Part shown: one piece after another, positions 15,156 through 26,400 of the stretch
How the letters are laid out: every line of letters starts with the position of its first letter
How positions within the stretch are numbered: the stretch's first letter is position 1
Assembly: GCA_025917655.1 (NCBI GenBank)
Contig: CP084618.1
Coordinates: 744,001-808,000 of the forward strand
Source: Chlorella sorokiniana
Taxonomy: Eukaryota; Chlorophyta; Trebouxiophyceae; Chlorellales; Chlorellaceae
DNA length: 64,000 nt
Direction: 5' to 3'
Notes under the pieces: model-generated
Seen by the model: the letters and a program-made list of their open reading frames with translations, nothing else
Database searches by the model: none
What the model was told of the DNA's origin: nothing
Position numbers and translations under genes: made by a program

Positions 15156-15536
15156 GCAGCAGCACCATGACGGGGAGCGCCCTGCTGCACGCCACCCCAT
15201 AGAGCGTTTGAGTTGAGTCTGCTGGCAGCAGCTGCTAAGCTTCCATCATGCCTTGGTGGCTTCCTCAATGTATGCCCGTCTGCACAAACTGCATGTCACC
15301 ATTGTGAGCGAGCTGAGTCTGTAACATTTGATGGCTGTCATTGATGGTGTTGTGGCCTGGCCCGGGGTGCATAAGAAAGCTCAGAGAGTAAGCAGCCAGG
15401 CTGTGGAAAGGTCAGTGGCAGCAGCAGCAAAAGGAACGCGCGTGATGAAGAGGCACAAAGTACAGCAAAAGCACAGATACAATGAGCGAAGCAAGTGAGC
15501 AAGTGCAGTGCGTCAACAGGTCACAGAAGGGAGCAG
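15156..15536. other. Tail-to-tail intergenic region
   Basis: These 381 bp hold the 3' untranslated regions of the small membrane protein gene (+) and the NPSN gene (-). No other gene is visible. Confidence 0.5.
15320..15324 (+). terminator. TGTAA poly(A) signal of the small plastid membrane protein gene
   Basis: TGTAA sits 165 bases after the stop codon at 15153-15155, at the usual chlorophyte position. Confidence 0.5.
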
Positions 15537-17134
15537 TCACCAGCCGCCATCAGGCTCCGGCTCCCACAGCAACCGCCGGCGGTTCTGAGGAGGAGGGCAG
15601 GAAGGGCAGGGGGCAGCCATGTTAAAGTGAATTGCAGCCCGAGCAGCATCCCTACATCAGCAGCACAACAACTGTTGCACTCACCCCGGGCAGGCTGACT
15701 CCTTGCGCCTGCAAACAAGCACAGCCGAGGGCAGGGAGTGAGCGGCCATGCCGCGCATGGACAAGTGAGCCGAGGAAGGCTGCCCACATGCATGCTCCCA
15801 AGCAAGCAAGCATGAGTGCGACGGGGGCAGGCTGCTGACCCTGCAGTTCACCTTGAGGATGTTCAGCACTATAATTGCAACGATGCCCAGCACCACCAGC
15901 AGTATGAGCAGCATGATCAACCTGGAAGGGCGGGGGCCAGGAAAGAGCTGGGTTCGAGCCGCTGCTCTGCTTGCACAGGTTTGTGGGGCGCCCGGCGGCT
16001 GACGCTTTGGCTGACGCTTGGCGCTGCAAGCCAGAGGCCCTCACTTGTCAGTCATCAGGCTGCGCGTCATGTCGCGGATGACCTGGCGAGCCTTCTTCAT
16101 GGTGAAGTGGATCTCGTCCAGGTCATCGATGACCTGGCGGGGAGAGAAGAAAGGAAGGGTTTCTTGAAGGTGATGAAAGCATCCCAGCTCACGGGAGGAT
16201 CCTCCTGCTGCCGGGAAGCGCAGCTGTCAAGGTGCGGCTGAGTGGCAGCCAGCCCGGATACCCGCCGGCGCCCCTCCAGCCGGGCAGGGCCCCAGCACCC
16301 ACCTTCTCCAGCTGCCGCGTCTGGCCCTGCAACGTCTCCGCCGTCTGGATGCCGATGGCCATCGTGTCGTTTACAATCTTTTCCGACCGCAGAAGCGATG
16401 CGTCGGTCTCCTTCATCTCCTTGCGCCCCATCTGCATCAGCTCGGTAGTGTTCATGCCTGCGGGGCAGAAGAAGCAGTCAAAAAAGCTGTCACGACAAAC
16501 ATGCTGCGAGGCACCAGAGAGCTATGCGCAAGAAGCGCAGCACAGGGCTTGAGCAGCACGCGGGCAGCAGCAATGCCAGCCGGAAAGCCACGGAGGCGAA
16601 AGCGGGGCAGCAGGGATGGGCAGCCGCAAAGCGCACTCGACAGCGTGTCTATTTCGCTCTTTGCGCCGTCCAGGAGCTCCCCCGCTGGCCCTGCGCGCTG
16701 CTGTAGGCCTTCTTCAGGCCGATGAAGCCGTTCAGCTCCTGCACGTACTGCTTCTTGCGGAAGTTGAGCTCGTTGACTGGCATGCCGTCGGTGCGCGCCT
16801 CGCGCTCAAACTCCCGTATCAAGCTGCAAGGCGGCGAGGGCTATCAGCGCAAAGGCAGCCTGTGGCGTGCACATAAAACACTTGCCCTGGCTGCGCACCG
16901 ACCCGACCGTAGCGCTGACCCCCGCCCCTTCCAGACGACACGGCCGGCTGCGTGGAGCTATGCCCACTCACGTTTTGGCCTCCTGCATGTCGGCTGTCAG
17001 CTCTTTCAGAAGGGCTTGCTGCTTGGCACCAGACAGCTTGTCCAAGCGCTGAAAGCCTTGGCTGAGCCCATGGAATATCTTCTCTAGCTGCAGCTCTTGC
17101 GGATAGGCCTCTGAACTGGGCCCAGCCCCGCCAT
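15537..17134 (-). CDS. NPSN: NPSN-type (novel plant SNARE) Qb-SNARE
   Basis: Exons about 17134-16972, 16823-about 16637, 16457-16303, 16133-16045, 15921-15852 and probably 15584-15537. The N-terminal helical part (GLSQGFQRLDKLSG, LIREFEREARTDGMPVNEL, NFRKKQYVQELNGFIGLKKAY) and the SNARE core (MKETDASLLRSEKIV, then GIQTAETLQGQTRQLEKV with the zero-layer Gln) match plant NPSN11-13. These act in membrane fusion at the cell plate or plasma membrane. A C-terminal anchor LIMLLILLVVLGIVAIIVL follows. The first ATG in the transcript is at 17134, but one extra G in the following GGGG run is needed to reach the SNARE frame; this fits the pattern of lost bases elsewhere. The end of exon 2 and the short last exon (basic tail ending PDGGW) are less certain. 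Confidence 0.86.
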
Positions 17135-17481
17135 CGTGGCTGCAAGGAGGTTGGGGCCCGGTGCGGGCTTGGCACGCGCTTGCAGGCGCTGCTGATGCCT
17201 GGGCCAATTGCAACAAGATCACGTCTATCGCGAGGACAGAGCTGCTCTTCACCCACTCGAAAGAGCGCAAGACCAGGCGTACTGCTCGTACAGCGAGTCG
17301 GCTGTGAATAGGTCCAATTTACAGCACCCCCGGAGAGTGTACTAATAAATCACGATCAAGTCATCGGTTGGCATCATGCTCAGCCAGTAAGCGCCACTCG
17401 GGAAGCACCTGCCCCGGCGGCGCAACCTCTTTTTGATCGAGTATATTGTTGTTAGGTTCCCGGAGCGGCAGAAACCTTGGT
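17135..17481. promoter_or_regulatory. Bidirectional promoter region, NPSN / TSR1
   Basis: A gap of 347 bp lies between the NPSN ATG (minus) and the TSR1 ATG (plus). Bases 17290-17450 are notably AT-richer than the flanks (for example ACTAATAAATCACGATC at 17341). Transcription must start in both directions from here. Confidence 0.5.
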
Positions 17482-20400
17482 ATGGCAGGTCCCGGGGCCC
17501 AACGCAACAAGGCAAGACATATTGCCATGCATGTTGCTACTTCGAGTTGCAGCGCCCCCTATTGCAGTGCATCTTCGCCAAACACGTCGGGAGACTGGCA
17601 TGTAGCTGTCGATTCCCCTTCGCTGTCGCGCTGCTGACTGCGCCGCCACTCGCCACCGCTCTGCCTGCAGGCGCACAAGGCCGGGCGCAAGGCTGGACTG
17701 AGCGCGCGAGAGAAGCATCGGGCCAGCAAAGGTGCGCCATAACTTCATACAAATACATTTCCGTAAGCCTATGTCCATGCTGCACCCTCCCCCCTGCTGG
17801 CTGCGGTCCGATGATGCTTTATTCACAGTTTGCCTGACATCCCTGATGCAAACTCCATTGCCCTGAGGACCCGCCGCCATGGCTTGCACGTCGCTTCGCC
17901 TGCATGTATCAGCGTCCATGGAATCTATCGCCCTCCTCCTCTGCGGCCATGTGCGTGACTGCGGCCGCCTGCGGGCGCTTTGGCTCTCCACCCAATCTGC
18001 AGACGCGGCTCCCGGCGCGGCGTAAAGGCCGCCCGCCCTGGCGCCCAATCCAAGGCCGAGCGGCTGAACGCGGCGCGGCAGCAGCGTGAGGCCAAGCGCG
18101 CGGCGGTGCTGGAGGCTCGGCGGGGCGGGCCCGCCCGGGTCGTCGCGCTGCTGCCGCTCTCGGCTGATGTGGACGTGCCCCGCCTCTGGGGCGGCCTGCT
18201 CGCCGCCTGCAGCGCGGCCTTCGACGACGGCGGCGACGCAGCAGCAGCAGCAGCGGCAGCCGGCGGCGGCATGGAGGTGGACGCGGCAGCGCCGCTGGCG
18301 CCCGCCACGCTGGCGCTGGCCGACCGCCGCCGCCTGCGCTTCACCTTCCTGCCGCCGCCCGCCCCCGCGACGACCCCTTGGCCATCGTTGAGCTGGCGAG
18401 GGCGGCAGAGTGCGTGCTGCTGGCCATGCCCGGCGACGTCGGCACCGACACGATCGACGAGGCGGGGAGCGGCGCGCTGGGCGTGCTGCGCACGCTGGGC
18501 CTGCCCAGCGTGCTGGCCCTCGTGCAGGCCCCCGCCGCCGCCGCCAGCAAGGCCGCGATGAAGGAGCGTGCGGCAGCCAAGAAGCACGCCACCGCCGCGC
18601 TGCAGGAACAGGTGGGTGGTGGGCAGCCGGCCGGGGCAGGCGGGCAGGGGGCACAGAACACACCACACTCATGTGAATGCCGGGGGCAGGCTTATAAAGC
18701 ATGCGTGTGGCATTTACGGGGCCACGGTCAGTGCGGAGGCCCCTTGCGGGTGGCCAGCCGCCCAGCCCACGCGCTTCGCCGAGCCAGCCATCTCCCGCCC
18801 ACCCCGCCCCTCTGCCTCGTGCCCTTTGTAATTGCTCATCCTGCTGCCTGCCCATGCTCAAGCGTCTGCTTTCACCTATCCGTTTTCCGTTGTTTTCTGC
18901 TGCAGCTGTCAGGCGACCACCGCCTTTGGCCGCCGACACCCCCGCCGACTTCCGACAGGTGCTACGCGCGCTGAGCGACACCCCGCTGGCGCCGCCGCAC
19001 TGGCGCCAGCACCGCCCCGCGCTGCTGGCCGAGGGTGCGGCGTTCGAGCCCGGCTCCGCCGGCGACGGCAGCGACGGCAGCGGCGGCGGCGGCGCAGTGG
19101 GCACGCTGCTGCTGAGAGGCTACGTGCGGGGGCTGGGGCTCTCGGCGAATCAGGCGGTACACATCCCGGGCGCCGGCGACTTCCAGCTGGCCGCCATCCA
19201 GGGCCCCCGGAGCCCCCAGCCGCCAACGAACCCTCGCCAGCAGCGCAGCAACCGGGCAAGGGCGGCAGCGGCGCCGTAGCCATGGACACGAGCGGCGGCG
19301 GCGGCGGCGGCAGCGACCTGCCGGTGCTGGCTGTGCCGGACCCAGCGCAGCAGGAGCCCCTGACGCGCGAGAACAATGTGGATCCTCTCGCCGGGGAGCA
19401 GACGTGGCCCACAGAGGAGGTGCGACGGTGTGGAGGGTGCTGGGCTGCCGGTTGCGCCGCCAGCCAGGCTGGCGGTTGGTGGGTGATGGGGTGTGGGGTG
19501 TGTGGTGGGGTCCAGCAGCGCCGTGGATCCTGCGGTGCTGTGATCCCGACTCGCGCTCTAAAACCGCACCGCCGCCCCCCTCCCCGCCCCCCGCAGGAGC
19601 TGATGGAGGCGGAGGCGGCGCCGCGGCGCAAGCGGCGCCTGCCCCGCGGCACGTCGGACTACCAGGCCGCCTGGATCCTGGACGACAGGTGGGGCTGCGG
19701 GTGGTGGGCGGCGCCGTGTGCCGGACTCGCATGCGTGTGCCGGCCTCTCATTTGCGTGGTCCCCTCCCATGTCCGTCCTCTTTTGCGCCCCCTCGACATT
19801 CCACCTAATCGTGCGCCTGCCCCTCCCCCTTCTCCACCTTAACCTGCGCCTGCCCCTCCCTCTCCCCTCCCGCAGCGACCTCGACGACACCGACCTGGAG
19901 AGCGACAGCGACAGCGGGGGAAGGCGGCGGTACCGCAAACGGTACCGCCGCCGCCCGGCGGCGACGACGAGTCCCTGCCCGACCTGGAGCCCAACAGCGG
20001 CCCCGCTGCCCCCAGCGTGCGCGACCTTGGCGACACCGGCACCGAGTTCGGCATGGATGTGAGGCGCCGCACGGCATGCATGCTGCGCTGCGCTTTGCCA
20101 TGCTGTGCCCATGCCGTGCCCAATGCCATGCCGCGCTGCGCTGTGCTCTGCCACGACGGATCAATTTCCCCCGGGGCCCGCAGTCAGGGCCCGTCGCCCA
20201 GCCCCTTGCCGCACCGCTGCCTCGCCCCATCCGGCGCTGCCCACCCCACCCCACCCCTGCCGCTGGCCCGCAGTACGAGGAGGGGGAGGAGGAGCGGCTG
20301 GCGGGCATGGCGGCGACGCTGAAGGAGCGGCGGCGGCAAGAGCAGGATGACCAGCAGTTCCCCGATGAGGCGAGCCGCAGCAGCGTTGGAGACCCTGTGT

Positions 20401-22721
20401 GGGGGATGGGGGCCTGGCCTGGCTGCCGTGCCGGTGTCGGCGTGCAGGCGCAAGTTGCGCCTGTCGCAGGGGCGGCGTGCTGGAGGTCTTGCTTGCAGCG
20501 TGATGTGTGTCGGGGGTGGAGCACAGTGGGAGGGGGAGGAAGGTGGAAACGCTTTGGTGGGTGGCCTTTCGCCCCGCTCCAGCATCCCGCTGCTCTCTGC
20601 TCCTCCAGTCACGGCTTCCTCTGCGCCACGCCCCCTTGCCCCGCCCCGCCCTCCACATTCCCCTTCCCTCTCGCACACACTCTGATTGCATGATCTCCTT
20701 GCGCGCCGCCTGCAGGTGGACACCCCAGAGGGTGTGGCCGCGCGCCAGCGCTTCCAGCGGTACCGCGGCCTCAAGAGCTTCCGTACCTCGGCCTGGGACC
20801 CCCGGGAGAGCCTGCCGCGCGACTACGCCCGCGTCTTTGCCTTTGAAAACTTCCACAGGTGGGCACACGTGCAGGGGCGGGCGTGGTTGCTGCGCATTTG
20901 CAGGCGGGCAGGCAGATGGGAATGGGTGTGTGTTTGAGGCAAGGGCACGGGGAGGGGAGTATGCCAAGAGCGGACGTGCGCTGAGTGTGGCTGCGCCCGC
21001 CCGCCTGGCTGGCTCCTGCACCAGCCAACCGCCCGTCTCGTCGCTCGCACGCAGGGCGCACAAGCGGGCGCGGGAGGCGGCGTTGCGGGCGGGCGGGGTC
21101 GGCGACGCGCACGGCGTGCCCGCCGGGACCTTCGTCCAGCTGCGTGTGGCGGGGGTGCCCGCCGAGGCGGCGGAGCGTGTGGTGCAGCGCGTGGCGGCCT
21201 CCGCCCGCGGCGAGGCGGTGCCGCTCGTCGCCTTTGGCCTGCTGCAGCACGAGTGCAAGCTGTCGGTGCAGGTGTGTGCGTGTGATGGCTGTATGGTGTA
21301 TGCGCCTCCACACCCTGTCTTCTCTCTCATGCCTCTGGACACAGGTTGTGGGCCATACCCCCTTCCCCTGTTGCCACCCCCTCTCCTCTCGATTAAGCTG
21401 CCCCCACCCCCACCCGCCCCCCCACCCCTCCCCGTACCGCAGCACTACGGCCTGCGCAAGGCCGCGGGGTACAGCGAGCCGCTGGCCAGCAAGGAGCCGC
21501 TGCTGCTGGTGACCGGCCTGCGCTCCTTTGTCGCGCGCCCCGTCTACTCCAGCGACGAGCACGGCGCGGACAAGCACAAGATGGAGCGCTTCCTGCACGG
21601 CGGCAGGTGGGCGTTTCTTGTGTGTGTGGGGTGGGATGCGGTGCGGTGGTGGTTGAAGGTTGAAGTGGGCAGGGTATGCAGTGGGTGGGGTGGTGGGGGT
21701 GGTGGCGGTGGTGGCGGGAGGAAAGGGAGGTGGGGGCACGGTGTGTACACATATGCCCATTGGATGTTTGTCAGGCAGGCCTCACCCTGACAACGTGCAC
21801 CGCCTCCCCGCTCTCCCCCGCGCAGGCCCAGCGTGGCCACCGTGTACGCGCCCATCGCCTACCCCCGCTGCCCCTGCTGGGCCTTCAAGCTGGACGGCGA
21901 CGGCGGGCGGGCGCGGCTGGCGGCCGCCGGCTCGCTGCGCTCCTGCGACCCCGACCGCATCGTGCTGAAGAAGATTGTGCTGAGCGGCTACCCCGTCAAG
22001 GCAAGCTGCACGTGCACCAGCTTGCCTTACCGGCTGAAGCTGTCAAGTTTCAGCTGAAGCTGGCGGGGAGGGGTGCTGCAGAGGGGGCATGGGACACGAG
22101 ACGGCAAACGCGGCGGCATGCAGTTTGCCTTTGTGACCAGGGCCCCGATGTTTCACACCCCGCTATCCCTGCGTCGTCTGGCCCTCCCCATCCGCTCCTC
22201 CCCCACCCTGTGACCCCCGCCGCCCTACCCGCCCACCCCCGCTCGTTCTTTCCACCCCCCGCCCGCAGGTGCACAAGACCAAGGCGGTGGTGCGCTTTAT
22301 GTTCCACAACCCCGACGACGTGCGCTGGTTCCGCCCCGTGGAGCTGTGGACGCGCGCGGCGGGCGGCGCGGCCGCATACGCGAGCCGGTGAGGGGGCGGC
22401 GGGCGGCCCGCGCCGCGCAGCGCGCTGACCTGGCGCCATCACCTCACACACGCGTGTGCCTCCTGGCGCCCGGCGCGGCCCCCAACCTTGTACCCTCCCC
22501 GGAATTGGCAACCCCCCACTCCCCCTTTTATTGCCACTTTCTCCCCCACCCCACCCAGTATTTTGGCCCCCTCTCCCCCCAACATGTCGCCGCAGATTGG
22601 CACCCACGGCTCCATGAAGTGCATCTTCGACGGCCACCTCAAGCAGCAGGACGCGGTGCTGATGAGCCTGTACAAGCGGGTGTACCCCAAGTGGCCCGAT
22701 AGCCTCGAGTTTGTCGCCTGA
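17482..22721 (+). CDS. TSR1: Ribosome biogenesis GTPase-like protein TSR1 (40S maturation)
   Basis: Thirteen exons: 17482-17511, 17671-17731, 18003-18611, 18906-19419, 19597-19688, 19876-20058, 20274-20369, 20716-20858, 21055-21271, 21443-21606, 21826-22000, 22268-22387, 22596-22721. TSR1 is a Bms1-like, catalytically inactive GTPase-fold protein needed for late 40S pre-subunit maturation. Signs are [16 protein letters not shown] near the start, [120 protein letters not shown] and YKRVYPKWP. An acidic central region (exons 5-7) is normal for the family. Introns 1, 7 and 11 have GC donors (17512, 20370, 22001). One-base frame changes near 18370, 18925, 19205, 19960 and 22355 split otherwise well-conserved blocks and look like sequence errors. 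Confidence 0.94.
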
Positions 22722-23453
22722 CGGCTGCAGCCAGCCGGCCGCCGCGTGACCGCGCGCGGCTCTCGTTTGCAGTGCGGCTGACGGAGGCCGCCCGCCCGCG
22801 CCCCCTGCTGCGCCCGCTTCTGTGCCATCCTGCTACCCTCTCCTGCTTGCCCTTCCCTTTTCCTGCTATCGCCTGACACCGCTTACGGTTTGTATCTTTG
22901 AACAGCTCTTGTTGCAAAGTGGTTGACGCAGTTGTCGTGAAAGGGTAGAAAGCCCCCTGCCAGAGCGAGGAAAGCGGCCAAGGCAGCAGCAGTCGTTCCC
23001 GCCAACTCAAGGCGGACAGCCAACTGCCAGCGGCGGCCACGATGATCGCCACCCGATTTCGTGCCGAAAATGAAATTGAAAGATGCCGGGCACGTAGGTA
23101 AAGGCAAAAACTGAAATGAAAAGCATCTGAAACCATGAGTAGCGATGCAGAGCCTTTGGGAGGATAGGACCAGCGCCATGCAGCCACTGAACTGGCAGCC
23201 CGGTGTCGACGGCATGTCCTGCACGCCCCATCAGCACACACCGCAGCTCGCGGGGCATGTCTCCCACATCGTCTCGCCGCTGCACCACACCGCAAGGGCA
23301 GGCCGCAGCGTCAGCTCGAGGGGCAAAGGGCAGAACTCTGGTGCGCACCACGCCGCTTGACAGCTGCAGGGCACATATGCGGCTGGCCACCGTCCGCCGG
23401 CTGCAGCGCAGGTGCATGCTAAGCAGGGCGGCGTGGCCCCCTGGACCCCCTCA
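22722..23453. other. Tail-to-tail intergenic region between TSR1 and the protease gene
   Basis: This 732-bp stretch has 3' untranslated sequence of TSR1 (+) and of the cysteine protease gene (-). Several short open frames on both strands show no family resemblance. No gene is supported. Confidence 0.5.
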
Positions 23454-26400
23454 CTAGTCCGGGTCTTCGCAGAAGCCGTAGGCCGCCCAGTCGGAGCAGT
23501 TTGCGTCGTAGTCTGCGCACTCGCCGCCTCCCCCGCCGTCACATGCGTTGCACGACGCCGGGCAGTTGAGCAGCATCCAGCCAGAGCTGAGAGCGGTAAG
23601 GGGGAGGGGGTTCAGAAAGAAGTGTCACAGCGCACGGGTGCATTTCCCTTCAACGGGTGCTTGGTCACCGTCACCGGCTCCATTTCAGCACAGCCGCCAC
23701 AGGCAACCATGCTCACTATTGAGAGCTGGGGTCGCAGAAGCCGGCGCTGGCCCAACCGGGGCAGTTCTCTGTGTCGGAGTCGGAGCAGCCGCCCGGGTCA
23801 GGCTGGCACAGCCCGCAGGACAGGGGGCAGTTTGAGGCCATGTACTCCGGGCTGCGGAAGGGAGGACGGCCGGAACACTTGCGTGATCAATTCAAATCTG
23901 CATCCCAGGCACTACACCATGAAACGCGTAATGTTGAGAGGCGTGCCCATGCCACCCCTTTCTGTCTACTTCCTTTTCCGCGCCAGCCGACAGCTCATGA
24001 CGCAACCCAGGGGTCGGGCGATCCAGATCGGGCAGCGGCAGCGAGCCTGGCGCAGGCGGCCGCTAGGTACGCGTGCCGCGGCGCACTCACTAGTTGTCGC
24101 ACTCGCCGGCAGCAGCCCAGGCTGAGCAGTACTGATTGGAGTCCACGCAGCCTTGCGTGCACAGCTCGCAGCTCTCTGGGCAGTTGCTTGTCATCCAGCC
24201 TTCGCTGCAAACAGGCAAGGCGGGAGGGCAGGCACAGACGTGGCGTCAGATGGAAGGTGCACCGGCAGCACTTGGCCCCCTGTTGCGGGCCTGCATCAGG
24301 GGAGCTGGCCCCGTCCATGACGATTGAGCTGCGGCGCCAAACGCAGCAAAGCCAGCCAGCCTCACTATTGCCCGACGCAGTAGCCTTCCCCGGCAAACCA
24401 GGCGCAGTCCTGGTTGGCGTCGAAGCACTGACCCTCGCCGTCGTCGATGATCACGTCCTCTGCGGCAGGCATGCCAGCGATGGCGCAGGTGGGGCGTGCG
24501 AGGAAGCAGTAGCAGCTGCTAAGGCCAGACAGACCGAAGGAGGGACCGCGTAACGTGCCTGTCCAGCAAGGGCCACTGCCACGCAGCTCCCTGCGGTACA
24601 GCAGGCTGCAAGGCAGCCCGCGTGCCTCTCGTCCCATCCCCCAGCGACAATGCCACAGGCGGCGCCTTTTTCACACCGCCATACCGTCCGCGCCACCGTC
24701 ACCCCCTTTGTCGTCCCGCCCCGGGCGGTGGAAACAGCAGCAGGTCGCAGCGGTCGTGCCCTCACCGCACAGTTGGCAGGAGCTGGGGCAGTAGGCCTCC
24801 ATGAAGGCCCCGTATGTCGAGCTGCGGGGGTGGGTGGGGCGAGGGCGGCACACCGCGTGAGGAGCGCTCGGGTTCTGGGCCTTGCCAGCGCCCTCGAGGC
24901 ACGCTGGCCCGGGGTCTGCCCAGGGGGTGAGGGTTCTCGCTGCAGCGTGCGGGCGTACAAGCTGCACAGCGGCAGACCAGCTCACTCTGTGCAGAGCCGT
25001 GCTTGCGCCCAATACGCGCAGTCGTCGTACCAGTCGCTGCACGCGCTCTGCTTGCAAGGGGCGACGCAGTGGGGCACGACACTGGTGGAGGGTGCGTTGC
25101 GTGTGCTGCCAGGCTGGCAGGCTCCTGCCGCCGGGCCTGCAAGCTCCGTCCATGCAGTCCGTCTTTGTTATGAGCCCGATCCGTGCTATTGGTACACAGC
25201 AGCGGTTCTGGCCAGGCCAAGCGGGCAAGCGCCAGCCGTGTGCTGCCCATGCAATCTGCTCTCAGGGCCTCACCGGATCCTCCTCCCCACCATCGCACAG
25301 CCCACATGACGCCAAGCAGATGCCCAGCTGCTTGTCAGTTCCCTGCATGAAGTTCTGATTGCTGTCGCAGAGCCCAGTGGAGGCCCAGTAGCTGCGGGAA
25401 GGCATGGAATGGGGGCGATCAGTCGCAACATCGACATGCTGGGTTGCCCTGTGGAGGGCCCAGCAGGCCTGACCCTTCAATTGGGGCACGGCGCCGCAAA
25501 GCCGGCGGCGCCGTTCAAAACAGCCGTCGATGGAAGACAAAGCCGGGCTGGGGTGCCCATGGCTGTGCCGCGAACCGCCCACGTGTGTGGTGTGCGGCTG
25601 CCACTCACGGGCAGTTGGGGTTGAAATCGGAGCACTCCAGCTCCGAGTTTGTGTCCGTGCACAGGCCGCAGGAGCGCACGCATGCGCCGGGGCTGGTTGG
25701 GGTGCCCACCATCCAATCAGCGCTGCAGGGATGTGGTGGTAGGGCGGGATCGCGTGAGTGGCTGGCTTGCTAGCCCAAGGCTGCTCCTTGTGAGCCCAAG
25801 GCCCCTTCCACGAATATGCATGAAGCCATGCATGGCTTTGCATGCATGTAAGAGGCCGGAGGGTCTGTCCTGTGGGTCTCACTTGGAAGTGCACAAACCC
25901 TGTTGAGCCCAGCCTCGGCAGCCGTTGTCCAGGTCTGCGCAGCCTCGGGGGCGAGGTGGCGGCGGGGAGGGCTTGGGTTTGGGGCCAGGGCCCGGGCTGG
26001 GGCCAGGCTTCGAGCCTGGGTACGACACCACCTTGGTTGGGATGTAGCCCTGACAAAGGGAGAGCGACAGCATTTTTAGGGGGCGGGGGGGGCGCGTGAA
26101 GTGACGCATATGTGGGAGGCAATGACATGGCTCATTCCAAGCCAGCAGCCGTGTGCTGTTTTGGCAAGCCATACAGTCTGACAGTTGGGCCACCGTCATG
26201 GCGCCAACGTTGCAGAGGCAATGCCTCAATGAAAGTCCCGCGCCTCACCCCCATTCGTACATGCGGCAGTATCCTGTGGATTGGGCAGAGGGATTGACAG
26301 CTCACTACAAGCGGAAAGCATCATGTCTTCAATTTATGCAGCACGTTCAACGTCTCTCTGCCGCATTCTGTGTCAAGCTTCAGCTGGTGTGGGACAGGAC

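Noticed and set aside
15940-15965. Possible tRNA T-arm (GGGTTCGAGCC)
   Set aside because: No matching acceptor, D or anticodon arms nearby; the sequence is inside an NPSN intron.
17452-19104. 550-residue open frame on the minus strand
   Set aside because: It lies opposite TSR1 exons 1-4, is Arg/Pro/Ala-rich without any domain, and is the kind of antisense frame that GC-rich coding DNA produces.
23717-25883. ShKT modules as evidence of a toxin gene
   Set aside because: The modules are fused to a complete protease and occur as an array, as in many enzymes where they serve binding; there is no free-standing toxin-like peptide gene.
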